From Myxococcales bacterium (lineage in GTDB: Bacteria; Myxococcota; UBA727; GCA-2721815), in the NCBI GenBank assembly GCA_002721815.1, contig PBLQ01000004.1:39316-103315 (forward strand): a stretch of DNA of 64,000 nt, given 5' to 3'. The translations under genes were made by a program, and so were the position numbers. The notes beneath the pieces were generated by a model that did not search any database, was not told the origin of the DNA, and worked only from the letters and a program-made list of their open reading frames with translations. Of the stretch, positions 29,600 to 36,863 are shown one piece after another. Numbering within the stretch: position 1 is the first letter of the stretch; each line of letters starts with the position of its first letter.

Positions 29600-30952
29600 C
29601 TACTGCTTTTTCAAGACAGCCATAAAGAATCCGTCCGAATCATGCAAATGCGGCCGTAAAGAGACAAGGCCTTCAGATGTGACCGCATTATCAGGGAGAT
29701 AGGGGGCGTTTTGATGGGCGTTTTGGATATTGAAGTCGGGGTTTTGCGTTAGAAATTGATGGATGACCTCAGGGCCTTCTTGGACGAAAAGGGAGCACAC
29801 CGAGTAAACGAGCTGCCCGCCGGGCCGGACCAATCGAGCGGCTGCGGTCAAAAGCCGGCTTTGCAGGGGCTTTGCTTCGTCTGCATTTTGGGTGGATTTT
29901 TGCCACTTTATTTCGGGGTGTCGTCGAAAGGTTCCTGTTGCGGAGCAAGGTGCGTCCAATAAAACCACATGGGCTTTTTCGTGAAACTGGGGATCTGCGG
30001 CAAAGTCCAGGGCGTCGGCAATGCGGGGCTGAAAGGGGAGTTTCATGCGTTCAGCATTTTCACGCATCCGTTTTTCTTTGGCCGGTGAAATTTCAACGCT
30101 GGTGACGCGATCTTTTTTACCCAACTGGCTTTGGAGGATGAGACTCTTTCCGCCGGGGGCAGCGCACAAATCATAAACGGTCGCGCCCGGCTCTACCGAG
30201 CAAAGCAAGGCACACAATTGGCTCGCTGCGTCTTGAACCCAAAACCTCCCCTCGGCAAAGCCCGGTAAATTTTGAATGTTACCGGTTCGGTACAAAACAA
30301 AGGCTTGGGGACACCAAGGGTGCGGTTCGACTCGGACTTTTTTTTGCTCAAGTTGCGCCACCCATACTTTGATGTCCTCGAGCGTGCCCTGAGCGCGAAC
30401 GGTGAGGCTCGGTCGCTGGTTGAGCGCTTCGCAGGCTTGTGCCCATTGGCTTTGTGGGGTGCCAGCCAGGGTGGTGGCGAGGATGGTGGGAGAAAAAGAA
30501 TATGATTTTGCGAACTGATCGAGATGCGCATCGTGGGCAAGATGGAGATGGGTGGGTTGCGGGAGGTTTCGTAAGATCGCATTGGCAAAGCCCGCCAAGG
30601 GGGCTTTTACTTTTTTAACGCAGCGCAATGCTTCGTTGATGGCGGCGTAAGGGGGAATGCGTTCTTGAAGGTGGTGCAATTGATAGGCGGCCAAAAGGAG
30701 ATGGGAAAAAATTTTTTTATGAATTTTAGAGTTGGGTTTGGTGCATGCTTTGTGAAGACTTTCTTCGAGCGCTGTTTTCCATCGCAGCGACCCGTAAAAA
30801 AGCTCAGTGGCAAAACCTTTGTCTTCAGGGGACAGTGCGTGTCCCGACAATTGTTGGTCTAAAACCGCACCCGAAAACCCGCCATTGTGGATGACTTCAT
30901 CGAGCGCCTTGGCGGCAATAAATCGAGGGGTTTGTTTGATGGGGCCACTCAT
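29600..30952 (-). CDS. rsmB: 16S rRNA (cytosine-967-C5)-methyltransferase
   Basis: This 450-residue protein has an N-terminal NusB-like RNA-binding domain (about residues 1-150) and a C-terminal SAM-dependent methyltransferase domain. Methyltransferase motifs are [15 protein letters not shown] for [21 protein letters not shown] with the motif IV Cys, and [12 protein letters not shown] with the catalytic Cys. It methylates C967 of 16S rRNA. Its start overlaps the stop of the upstream hydrolase by four bases. Confidence 0.95.
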   Translation of the reverse strand: MSGPIKQTPRFIAAKALDEVIHNGGFSGAVLDQQLSGHALSPEDKGFATELFYGSLRWKTALEESLHKACTKPNSKIHKKIFSHLLLAAYQLHHLQERIPPYAAINEALRCVKKVKAPLAGFANAILRNLPQPTHLHLAHDAHLDQFAKSYSFSPTILATTLAGTPQSQWAQACEALNQRPSLTVRAQGTLEDIKVWVAQLEQKKVRVEPHPWCPQAFVLYRTGNIQNLPGFAEGRFWVQDAASQLCALLCSVEPGATVYDLCAAPGGKSLILQSQLGKKDRVTSVEISPAKEKRMRENAERMKLPFQPRIADALDFAADPQFHEKAHVVLLDAPCSATGTFRRHPEIKWQKSTQNADEAKPLQSRLLTAAARLVRPGGQLVYSVCSLFVQEGPEVIHQFLTQNPDFNIQNAHQNAPYLPDNAVTSEGLVSLRPHLHDSDGFFMAVLKKQ

Positions 30953-31734
30953 GGGGTTCGTATCGCTTCTTTTACGAACAACCGAAGGGCTTGCTTAAAA
31001 CTTTGTTGTTCTAAATCGAGAGGCAACACATGACCAGACGCAGGAAACCGGTGATAGGTGACCTCCGGTGCCTTTACGAGTCGCTCGCTCACTTCCACTG
31101 AAATGCGTGCGGGAATGGTGCGGTCTTTTTCCCCGTGGGCAATAAAGACTGGCACGCGAATGTTTGAGAGGGCTTCAATGGCCAAGTGGCGTAAGTGGTC
31201 GAGCTCTTGGAGGGCCCGGACGGGAATTTCCGACGTGTTGGGATTGTGTTGTTGCGCAGAGCCATCAACCATATCCCCACCTTTTTCCGATTTTTCTAAA
31301 ACAGGGATTAAGTGGTGCGCCCCCATTTTTGAAAGGGCAACGCCCACTTTTCCATCCGGAAATAATTCAAAGGCCGGGGCGATGAGGATCAGGGCGTCCA
31401 CCGGCTGGGCTGCAGCCAGACAAGTCGCCAGGAGGGCGCCCATGGAAACACCTGCGATGACAGTAGGTTGCTGAGCGGGCAAGGTGTCTAGGGCCGTGCG
31501 CACGGCGTTGGCCCATTGCCGATGGTCGGTGTTGTTAATGGCTGCACCGTCTTTTCCGTGACCAGGCAGCAACGGTGCGGAAACGGCGAAACCCAATTCC
31601 CCGAAGACGTCTGCCACGGGCCGCACTTCATTGGGGATGCCCGTGAACCCATGAATGAGCAGCGCCCTGCCTTGAGTGCCGCCGAAATTAAAAGGGGCTT
31701 TGAGATCTTCAGGAAATGAGAACTGGGGGCTCAT
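30949..31734 (-). CDS. Alpha/beta hydrolase, carboxylesterase Est30-like
   Basis: This 261-residue serine hydrolase starts at ATG 31734; an in-frame TTG at 31755 is an alternative. Features are the oxyanion motif LIHGFTGIPNEVR, the nucleophile elbow GVSMGALLA, the acid in HGEKDRTIP and the histidine in SGHVLPLD. The profile fits Est30 / monoacylglycerol lipase-type carboxylesterases acting on small esters. It is the first gene of the hydrolase-rsmB-rpe-ggt operon. Substrate unknown. Confidence 0.85.
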   Translation of the reverse strand: MSPQFSFPEDLKAPFNFGGTQGRALLIHGFTGIPNEVRPVADVFGELGFAVSAPLLPGHGKDGAAINNTDHRQWANAVRTALDTLPAQQPTVIAGVSMGALLATCLAAAQPVDALILIAPAFELFPDGKVGVALSKMGAHHLIPVLEKSEKGGDMVDGSAQQHNPNTSEIPVRALQELDHLRHLAIEALSNIRVPVFIAHGEKDRTIPARISVEVSERLVKAPEVTYHRFPASGHVLPLDLEQQSFKQALRLFVKEAIRTP

Positions 31735-31879
31735 GGCAGTCTCAGTGGGACGCAATTAAAAAAGAAGAATTGGGACAAAAGTAGCTCCTGAGGGTGTTGC
31801 CACCCACCAAGACGAGGGTTAGGCTTTAGAGCATAGCGCTCAGCCAACCAACTTTCAATATGGGCGGAAGGATCCTTGC

Positions 31880-32194
31880 ATGCACGACGACGAAAATACC
31901 AACTCTCAACCCAAGCGCAAAAAAGTCAAAATCGAAGTGGATGAGGCCATTGCTCAGGGCACGTATTCCAATTTCGGCGTGGTGAATCATACCGACACCG
32001 AATTTGTGATGGATTTCATTTTCGTTCAGCCCATGGATGAGCGTGCCAAAGTGCGATCTCGAATTATTTCCAGTCCTCGGCACGCCAAACGGTTTTTAAT
32101 GGCCCTGCAGGACAATGTCCGCCGTTATGAGGCCCGGTTTGGCCCCATTGAAATGCCCGTTGGACCGCCGCCGAATGATCCTTCGGTGAACTAG
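31880..32194 (+). CDS. DUF3467 family protein
   Basis: This small acidic protein of 104 residues matches DUF3467 by its core: IAQGTYSNFGVVNHTDTEFVMDF, FVQPMDERAKVRSRIISSP and HAKRFLMALQDNVRRYEARFG. It has no signal or membrane segment. Function is unknown. AAGGATCC before the ATG serves as the ribosome-binding site. It is monocistronic as far as visible, convergent with the DUF4920 gene four bases away. Confidence 0.85.
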   Translation: MHDDENTNSQPKRKKVKIEVDEAIAQGTYSNFGVVNHTDTEFVMDFIFVQPMDERAKVRSRIISSPRHAKRFLMALQDNVRRYEARFGPIEMPVGPPPNDPSVN

Positions 32195-32198
32195 CTGC

Positions 32199-32693
32199 TT
32201 ATTTTTTGAGTTCCACACCCACAGAGGCCAGGCGGTATTCTTGCGAGGTTTTGGTTACCTTTTTGGCTTTTTTGCCGGTGCCCTCAACCCGATCATCTTC
32301 AAGGTGCTGTCCCTCTGCAACGCTCATGGTCTTGACCTCGAATTGGCCTTCAACCGTGGCGGTTTGACCTTCACAGTCTTTGGGGACGAAAAACTTATAC
32401 CCCAAAGATGTGATGCGAATTTCCTCGTTGGATTTGGGGTCTTTGATCACAAACCAGCAACCTTTTTTCTTGCAGACGCTTTTGACTGCCCCGGTGACTT
32501 TAACGTAGTTGCCCGCATGCTTTTTGGCTTCGGCAATTACTTTTGCCACCGAAAGAGGTGCTTTTTTAGACAATGGTAAGCCTCTGCGAATGATGCCATC
32601 TGCTGGCTGGGAAGTGGGACCACCTTGATCGGCCAGAGTGTCAGTGGCTGTAAAAACCGTAAACATCAAAAACAATAATAAACCCATACGCAT
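32199..32693 (-). CDS. DUF4920-like exported protein
   Basis: This 164-residue protein has a cleavable signal peptide (MRMGLLLFLMFTVFTATDTLA). Its body matches DUF4920: VKVTGAVKSVCKKKGCWFVI followed by a short beta-rich region. The CxxxGCW motif with two Cys is characteristic and may form a disulfide or bind metal in the periplasm. The C-terminal region is Lys-rich. AAAGGAGT lies just before the ATG. Role unknown; it probably has its own promoter in the 125 bases between it and the CADD-like gene. Confidence 0.8.
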   Translation of the reverse strand: MRMGLLLFLMFTVFTATDTLADQGGPTSQPADGIIRRGLPLSKKAPLSVAKVIAEAKKHAGNYVKVTGAVKSVCKKKGCWFVIKDPKSNEEIRITSLGYKFFVPKDCEGQTATVEGQFEVKTMSVAEGQHLEDDRVEGTGKKAKKVTKTSQEYRLASVGVELKK

Positions 32694-32761
32694 AAAAGAC
32701 TCCTTTAAATGTCTTAAGCCGCTTTATCCCCTGATGGCGGGGATGCAAACCCCTCTAAGGC

Positions 32762-32791
32762 AAAAAAAACCCCGGCACACAGGTCCGGGGT
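32762..32791 (-). terminator. Rho-independent terminator of the CADD-like gene
   Basis: On the minus strand ACCCCGG (32791-32785) pairs with CCGGGGT (32775-32769), followed by a run of eight T. It lies 28 bases after the stop at 32819. Confidence 0.9.
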
Positions 32792-32818
32792 GATTTGAAA
32801 ACACTTTGTTTCGGGTGT

Positions 32819-33499
32819 TTAAGCGGCCATGTCTGTGCAATGTGCTTCGACGACCCCATCGAGCAAAAGATTCAATGCATCGGCAGCTTCTTCTGCAGCT
32901 TGCAGTGCGCGCTCTTCTTTTTCTGGCGTGCTGCACAGATCGGTCAACGCAGAACGGGTGGCTTCGCTGTGAAGCACATCTGCGGTTTCGTGTTCGGTGA
33001 AGAATGAAAGGCTGCGTTCATCGCTCACATCGTAGAACTTTTTCAAGCCGTCAATTTTGGTGGTAGAAACCTCTGGGATTTGGCTTTCGTAAGCGTAAAG
33101 TGCGGCCATGCCCACTTCAGCATTTTCACTTTGCGCCAACTGCTTGAGGATGCGAACGCTTTGCAGTGTTTTTGGCAAGGCTTTGTGGCTGCGTACTTCT
33201 TCTTTTGTGGCGCCCATGCGCTCTGCAAATCGCAACCATAATTCGGGATGGTTGTCTTCGCCTTGCTCTTCTTCGATGAGGTTTTCTAAGAGCATTTGAC
33301 GAATTTTGATGTCGTCACAAGCAGCGTGTGTGGCACTTACGTAAGTTGGAAAAGCGTGGACTTGGCGATAGTATTCTTTGCTGTACTCCAGCAACGCTTC
33401 TTGGCTGAGTTTGCCTTCATTCCAAGCCTGATAAAAAGGGTGGTTGAGCAAGTGGCGCTCGCTGATGATTTTGTCGAGTCGCTCCAGAAAGTTAGTCAT
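32819..33499 (-). CDS. CADD-like para-aminobenzoate synthase (di-iron, heme-oxygenase-like fold)
   Basis: This 226-residue protein belongs to the CADD/TENA-like family. Chlamydial CADD makes para-aminobenzoate for folate by sacrificing its own tyrosine. Every published CADD key residue is present at a constant offset of four: metal ligands Glu77, His84, Glu138, His170, Asp174 and His177; Tyr23 (CADD Tyr27) and Lys148 (CADD Lys152). The Tyr-Pro context HPFYQAW and the block EYYRQVHAFPTYVSATHA are diagnostic. Start ATG 33499 has AGGAG six bases before it; a longer in-frame start at 33580 lacks one. The gene sits below a structured leader (33586-33760). Confidence 0.88.
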   Translation of the reverse strand: MTNFLERLDKIISERHLLNHPFYQAWNEGKLSQEALLEYSKEYYRQVHAFPTYVSATHAACDDIKIRQMLLENLIEEEQGEDNHPELWLRFAERMGATKEEVRSHKALPKTLQSVRILKQLAQSENAEVGMAALYAYESQIPEVSTTKIDGLKKFYDVSDERSLSFFTEHETADVLHSEATRSALTDLCSTPEKEERALQAAEEAADALNLLLDGVVEAHCTDMAA

Positions 33500-33585
33500 G
33501 TTATTCTCCTGTGCAATTGCGTATTGCGATGTCTGATTTCGTAAATGTTTTAATCGAAGGTCCTCATGAGAAACAAGCAAATGCG

Positions 33586-33627
33586 AAAAAAAAAACCCTG
33601 AAAACCTGGGGGATAGGTTTTCAGGGT
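33586..33627 (-). terminator. Strong intrinsic terminator with 13-bp perfect stem
   Basis: On the minus strand ACCCTGAAAACCT (33627-33615, complement) and its exact partner at 33607-33595 enclose a seven-base C-rich loop and are followed by nine or more T. It lies about 90 bases upstream of the CADD-like start and has no gene before it on that strand, so it ends either a small RNA or a regulated leader. Confidence 0.85.
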
Positions 33628-33760
33628 AAAACCGCCGGGTTGAAAGGGGGAGGTCCCAGCGGACATTAAAAGCTCTCGGGGAAGAACTTTCCCTAAAGGC
33701 TGTGCATTTATTTTGCCAAGTGCCGAAAGAAGGCTAACCCCTCAAAAAAAAAGCCGATAT
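33586..33760 (-). ncRNA. Candidate structured RNA (small RNA or leader of the CADD-like gene)
   Basis: The 3' end is set by the terminator; the 5' end is a guess. On the minus strand, CCGCUGGG (33662-33655) pairs over eight positions with CCCGGCGG (33639-33632). This needs a U-G wobble that becomes a C-A mismatch if the plus strand were transcribed, which supports minus-strand transcription. A GGGAA/UUCCC hairpin (33693-33679) and possible GGGUU/AACCC closure follow. A stretch around 33680-33640 resembles the 3' bubble strand of 6S RNA in layout (CGAGAG, UUUUAAUG, CAACC), but this is weak. A folate-linked leader is the main alternative. Confidence 0.4.
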
Positions 33761-34018
33761 GGATTTTCTGGCTCCGGAAAAAACCGCCCATTTGTTGGTA
33801 AAAAAGCCTCACCGTTTGCGATTTCCCACATATGGACTCTAAGTATCTCAAAAATAAAGATAAAAAATGTTGGTAAATACTCCTCATGAGGGCAAAAAGA
33901 CCCTGTGCTGGAAGGAGCCCTGTATTTGGAGGGCTAAAACATGTGGAGTGGGGGTTGACAGAATGAGGTGATACTCATTAGGAAGGAGCTGCATTTCAAA
34001 GGATGTAAATCCGCTTAC

Positions 34019-34093
34019 TGGGGCGTCGGCAAGCGGCAAGCCAACGGTTTTTGGTACCGTCATTCGCAGGTTCGAATCCTGCCGCCCCAACCA
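34019..34093 (+). tRNA. tRNA-Gln (UUG)
   Basis: The 75-base gene has a TGGGGCG / CGCCCCA acceptor stem, anticodon stem ACGGT/ACCGT with loop TTTTGGT (anticodon TTG), T arm GCAGG-TTCGAAT-CCTGC, and an encoded CCA. The first base U is typical for tRNA-Gln. It precedes prs. Confidence 0.97.
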
Positions 34094-34102
34094 TTGGTAG
34101 GG

Positions 34103-34134
34103 CCGCCCGGCACATTTTGCTGGGTGGTTTTTTT
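34103..34134 (+). terminator. Rho-independent terminator after tRNA-Gln
   Basis: CCGCCCGGC (34103-34111) pairs with GCTGGGTGG (34119-34127), with two G-U pairs, followed by seven T. It lies 9 bases after the tRNA CCA end. Confidence 0.85.
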
Positions 34135-34182
34135 GTACCGCACCGGCGTCGGAGCGCCTCGAGCACCCAAGGGAGTTAAGCC

Positions 34183-35145
34183 ATGCCGACCTCAGACATT
34201 AAAGTTTTCGCAGGGAGTTCCAATCCCAGTTTGGCTGAGCAAGTGTCTGCTCATTTGGAGTTGCCCTTGGGGCGCGCGCAAATCGGACGGTTCTCCGATG
34301 GCGAAGTGATGGTGGACATCGACGAAAGCGTTCGTGGTCTTCATTGCTTTGTTTTGCAGTCCACTTGTCCGCCGGCGAATGATCACTTGATGGAACTGTT
34401 GGTGGTGATCGATGCGTTGAAGCGTGCCTCTGCAGGCGAGATCACCGCGGTGATTCCGTATTACGGCTACGGCAGGCAAGATCGAAAAGTAGCGCCTCGT
34501 GCCCCCATTACTGCGAAGCTGGTGGCCGATTTGCTTGAGGCGGCAGGCGCCACCCGGGTGATCTCCATGGACATGCATGCGGGACAGATTCAGGGCTTTT
34601 TCAATGTGCCTTTTGATCATCTATATGCGCGACCTTTGTTTTTGAATCATATCAAGGATAACTTCTGCCCTACCGCCGCCGATGCTGAGGATTTGGTGGT
34701 GGTTTCTCCCGATGCAGGCGGGGTGGAGACAGCCCGTGCATATGCCAAAAGGCTGCATGCGGGTTTGGCGATCATCGATAAACGACGTACCGGGCCTAAC
34801 GTGGCCGAAGTGATGAACATCATCGGGGATGTGGATGGTAAAAGGGCCATTATTCTCGATGACATGATCGATACAGCAGGAACGCTGACCCAGGCCGCAG
34901 GCGCATTGAAGCAACAAGGTGCGGTGGGCATCTGGGCTTATGCGTCCCATGCGGTCTTTTCTGGTCCGGCGGTGGAGCGATTGATCAACTCGGAAATCAA
35001 AGAAATTGTGGTGACCGACTCCATCCCACTGGCCGGGGAAACAGAAGTAAGCAATAAATTCAAGGTCTTATCCTGTGCGCCACTGGTGGGCGAAGCCATC
35101 AAACGGGTTCACAGCGGTGACAGTATTTCCACTTTGTTCTATTAA
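34183..35145 (+). CDS. prs: Ribose-phosphate pyrophosphokinase
   Basis: This 320-residue enzyme makes PRPP from ribose 5-phosphate and ATP for nucleotide, histidine and NAD synthesis. It starts with IKVFAGSSNPSLAEQV and has the flexible-loop motif YYGYGRQDRKVAPRAPITAK. The PRPP loop is AIILDDMIDTAGTL, and the segment VVVSPDAGGVETARAYAKRL is also present. The start ATG follows the tRNA terminator by 48 bases. Order tRNA-Gln, prs, rplY, pth is widely conserved in bacteria. Confidence 0.97.
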   Translation: MPTSDIKVFAGSSNPSLAEQVSAHLELPLGRAQIGRFSDGEVMVDIDESVRGLHCFVLQSTCPPANDHLMELLVVIDALKRASAGEITAVIPYYGYGRQDRKVAPRAPITAKLVADLLEAAGATRVISMDMHAGQIQGFFNVPFDHLYARPLFLNHIKDNFCPTAADAEDLVVVSPDAGGVETARAYAKRLHAGLAIIDKRRTGPNVAEVMNIIGDVDGKRAIILDDMIDTAGTLTQAAGALKQQGAVGIWAYASHAVFSGPAVERLINSEIKEIVVTDSIPLAGETEVSNKFKVLSCAPLVGEAIKRVHSGDSISTLFY

Positions 35146-35146
35146 G

Positions 35147-35206
35147 AACCCGGTTGACCTTTAGGGTTCAACCCATCACAACAGGTAAGGTCGGGATCCC
35201 GACTTT
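35147..35206 (+). promoter_or_regulatory. Inverted repeats in the prs-rplY spacer
   Basis: Two overlapping hairpins are possible: GAACCC/GGGTTC (35147-35152 with 35164-35169) or GGTTGA/TCAACC (35152-35157 with 35168-35173). They cannot form together. A perfect 14-bp palindrome GTCGGGATCCCGAC follows at 35190-35203. The roles are unknown; a terminator is unlikely because no T-run follows. Confidence 0.4.
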
Positions 35207-35263
35207 CACCCCAAATCCCTGCGAGGCCAATGATCGGCGTTATCGAGGGGAAAGGAAAATATA

Positions 35264-35875
35264 ATGAGCGAAAACAAATTAGACGCCGTTGTGCGCACCC
35301 TGACCGGAAAGGGCGCTGCCCGTAAATCTCGAAAAGCTGGCCGTTTGCCCGCAGTGGTTTATAGCAAAGGGCAAGAGACCCTCGGCGTTGAAGTTTCTCC
35401 CCGTGAGTTGACCCATATTTTACGCCGTCCGTTGCGCCGCAACGTATTGATCGAGCTTGCAGTAGAAGGGGATTCCACCCGACACGTGATGGTGCGCGAC
35501 ATTCAAAAGCACCCTGTTCGTCGCGATTTGGTTCACGTGGATTTTGTTCAAGTAGATCCCTCTCAAGAAGTGATCGTCGAAGTTCCGGTGGCTTTGCAAG
35601 GTCGTGCCAAGTCCGTTGTGGCCGGTGGTAAGTTAGAGCAAGTTCGTCGTTTCGTGACCGTGTCCTGTTTGCCAACAGTTATTCCTGCGCAGATCGACGT
35701 GGACATCACTGATTTGCCTTTTGGCTCCACCCGAACCGCAAACATTGCACTGCCCAATGGTCTGACACTTCAAGACGATCCAGCCTTGTCGGTCATCACC
35801 ATCAAAGCACCTCGTGGTAAGCAAGCCGCTGAGGAAGAAGAGGGCGAAGCCGCTGCAGCACCTGCTCAAGGCTAA
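35264..35875 (+). CDS. rplY: 50S ribosomal protein bL25 (CTC type)
   Basis: This 203-residue protein has the N-terminal L25 domain that binds 5S rRNA, plus a C-terminal beta-barrel extension as in the TL5/CTC general-stress form. Features are KGAARKSRKAGRLPAVVYSKG at the start, RRDLVHVDFVQVD in the middle, and an acidic Ala/Glu tail. The ribosome-binding site GGGGAAAGGA precedes the ATG. It lies between prs and pth as in many bacteria. Confidence 0.95.
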   Translation: MSENKLDAVVRTLTGKGAARKSRKAGRLPAVVYSKGQETLGVEVSPRELTHILRRPLRRNVLIELAVEGDSTRHVMVRDIQKHPVRRDLVHVDFVQVDPSQEVIVEVPVALQGRAKSVVAGGKLEQVRRFVTVSCLPTVIPAQIDVDITDLPFGSTRTANIALPNGLTLQDDPALSVITIKAPRGKQAAEEEEGEAAAAPAQG

Positions 35876-35901
35876 ATCGGAAATACGCGTTCCCACAAAA
35901 C

Positions 35902-35941
35902 CGCCATCCCACCTCTTGTAGGCCCGGATGGCGTTTTTTTT
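35902..35941 (+). terminator. Terminator after rplY
   Basis: CGCCATCC (35902-35909) pairs with GGATGGCG (35926-35933), followed by eight T, 26 bases after the rplY stop. pth starts 10 bases later, so expression of pth needs read-through or its own promoter in this tight spacer. Confidence 0.85.
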
Positions 35942-35951
35942 GAGGTAGACC

Positions 35952-36575
35952 ATGTGGATCATTGCAGGTCTGGGCAATCCTGGCCCAAAATACGATGGAA
36001 CCCGCCACAACATTGGGTTTGAGGTGGTGGACGCCATCGCCCGCCAGTTCGGCGCCATGGGGTTTCAAAACAACTTCCACGGTGAGGCGGATAAAATTCG
36101 CATCGCGGGAGAAACGGTGTTGCTGGTCAAACCCATGACCTACATGAACCTATCAGGAAAGAGTGTTCAAGCAGCGGCCGCATTTTTCAAAGTGAAACCT
36201 GAAAATATTTTGGTGGTTCATGACGACTTGGACCTTCCTTTGGGCAGTGTTCGCGTCAAAAAAGGGGGTGGGCATGGGGGCCACAACGGTCTGCGCGACA
36301 TCAGCGCGAAGCTGGGAAACAACTACGGCCGCATTCGTATGGGCATTGGTCGCCCCCAGTTCAAAGGGGCCGAAGCAGATTACGTACTGGGCCGCTACCG
36401 AGGGGAGGAGCAAGCCAAGCTCGATGCTCAGGTTGATTTGGCGCTCAAGGCCATGGAAAAAGTCATCGGCGAATCCTATGAAGATGCGCAAATGCTGTTC
36501 AATCAAAAAAAGAAGAAAAAGCCAGCACCGCCGAAGAAAGAAAACAATGATGGTAAAGGTGCTGCGGATCCCTAA
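35952..36575 (+). CDS. pth: Peptidyl-tRNA hydrolase
   Basis: This 207-residue enzyme releases tRNA from stalled peptidyl-tRNA. It has WIIAGLGNPGPKYDGTRHNIGFE with the catalytic His19, the MTYMNLSGKSV substrate loop and VVHDDLDLPLG with the acidic partner. The C-terminal 20 residues are a Lys-rich extension (KKKKKPAPPKKE) beyond the usual core. It lies 10 bases downstream of the terminator after rplY. Confidence 0.96.
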   Translation: MWIIAGLGNPGPKYDGTRHNIGFEVVDAIARQFGAMGFQNNFHGEADKIRIAGETVLLVKPMTYMNLSGKSVQAAAAFFKVKPENILVVHDDLDLPLGSVRVKKGGGHGGHNGLRDISAKLGNNYGRIRMGIGRPQFKGAEADYVLGRYRGEEQAKLDAQVDLALKAMEKVIGESYEDAQMLFNQKKKKKPAPPKKENNDGKGAADP

Positions 36576-36725
36576 GCTTTTGTCGTGAAGGCTCTGTTCG
36601 TTAGGCTGTGGGCGGGTTGTTTTGATCTTGGATACGAGAAAGCAATTATGACCGAGTGGATTCGCTTCTTTGACCTTCAGGCGCTTGATTTCCCCGCTTT
36701 CTTTCGTTAAACCCAGAATCCCTGC

Positions 36726-36816
36726 GGAGGGGTGGTCGAGTTGGTCTAAGGCACCGGACTTGAAATCCGGCGTATCGGCAACGATACCGTGGGTTCGAAT
36801 CCCACCCCCTCCGCCA
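36726..36816 (+). tRNA. tRNA-Ser (UGA)
   Basis: This class II tRNA of 91 bases has a GGAGGGG / CCCCTCC acceptor stem and anticodon stem CCGGA/TCCGG with loop CTTGAAA (anticodon TGA). It also has a long variable arm (GTATCGGCAACGATAC), T arm TGGG-TTCGAAT-CCCA and an encoded CCA. Confidence 0.97.
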
Positions 36817-36826
36817 ACTTTAGATT

Positions 36827-36853
36827 AAACCGGTTCTTAGGAATCGGTTTTTT
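36827..36853 (+). terminator. Terminator after tRNA-Ser
   Basis: AAACCGGTTC (36827-36836) pairs with GAATCGGTTT (36841-36850) around a TTAG loop, with one G-U pair, followed by further T. It also lies just beyond the stop of the convergent monooxygenase gene. Confidence 0.85.
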
Positions 36854-36863
36854 CGTTTTGGCT

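Larger units (their letters stand above)
33500..34018. other. Long non-coding region between the CADD-like gene and tRNA-Gln
   Basis: No supported reading frame is present in these 519 bases. It contains a strong minus-strand terminator (33586-33627), several hairpins above it (see the ncRNA candidate), two copies of TCCTCATGAG (33561 and 33881), A/T-rich stretches and, near the right end, TTGACA at 33955-33960 that may be part of the tRNA-Gln promoter, though no good -10 follows. Confidence 0.7.

Noticed and set aside
36648-36710. 20-codon frame before tRNA-Ser
   Set aside because: No ribosome-binding site and no support; it is in the tRNA upstream region.
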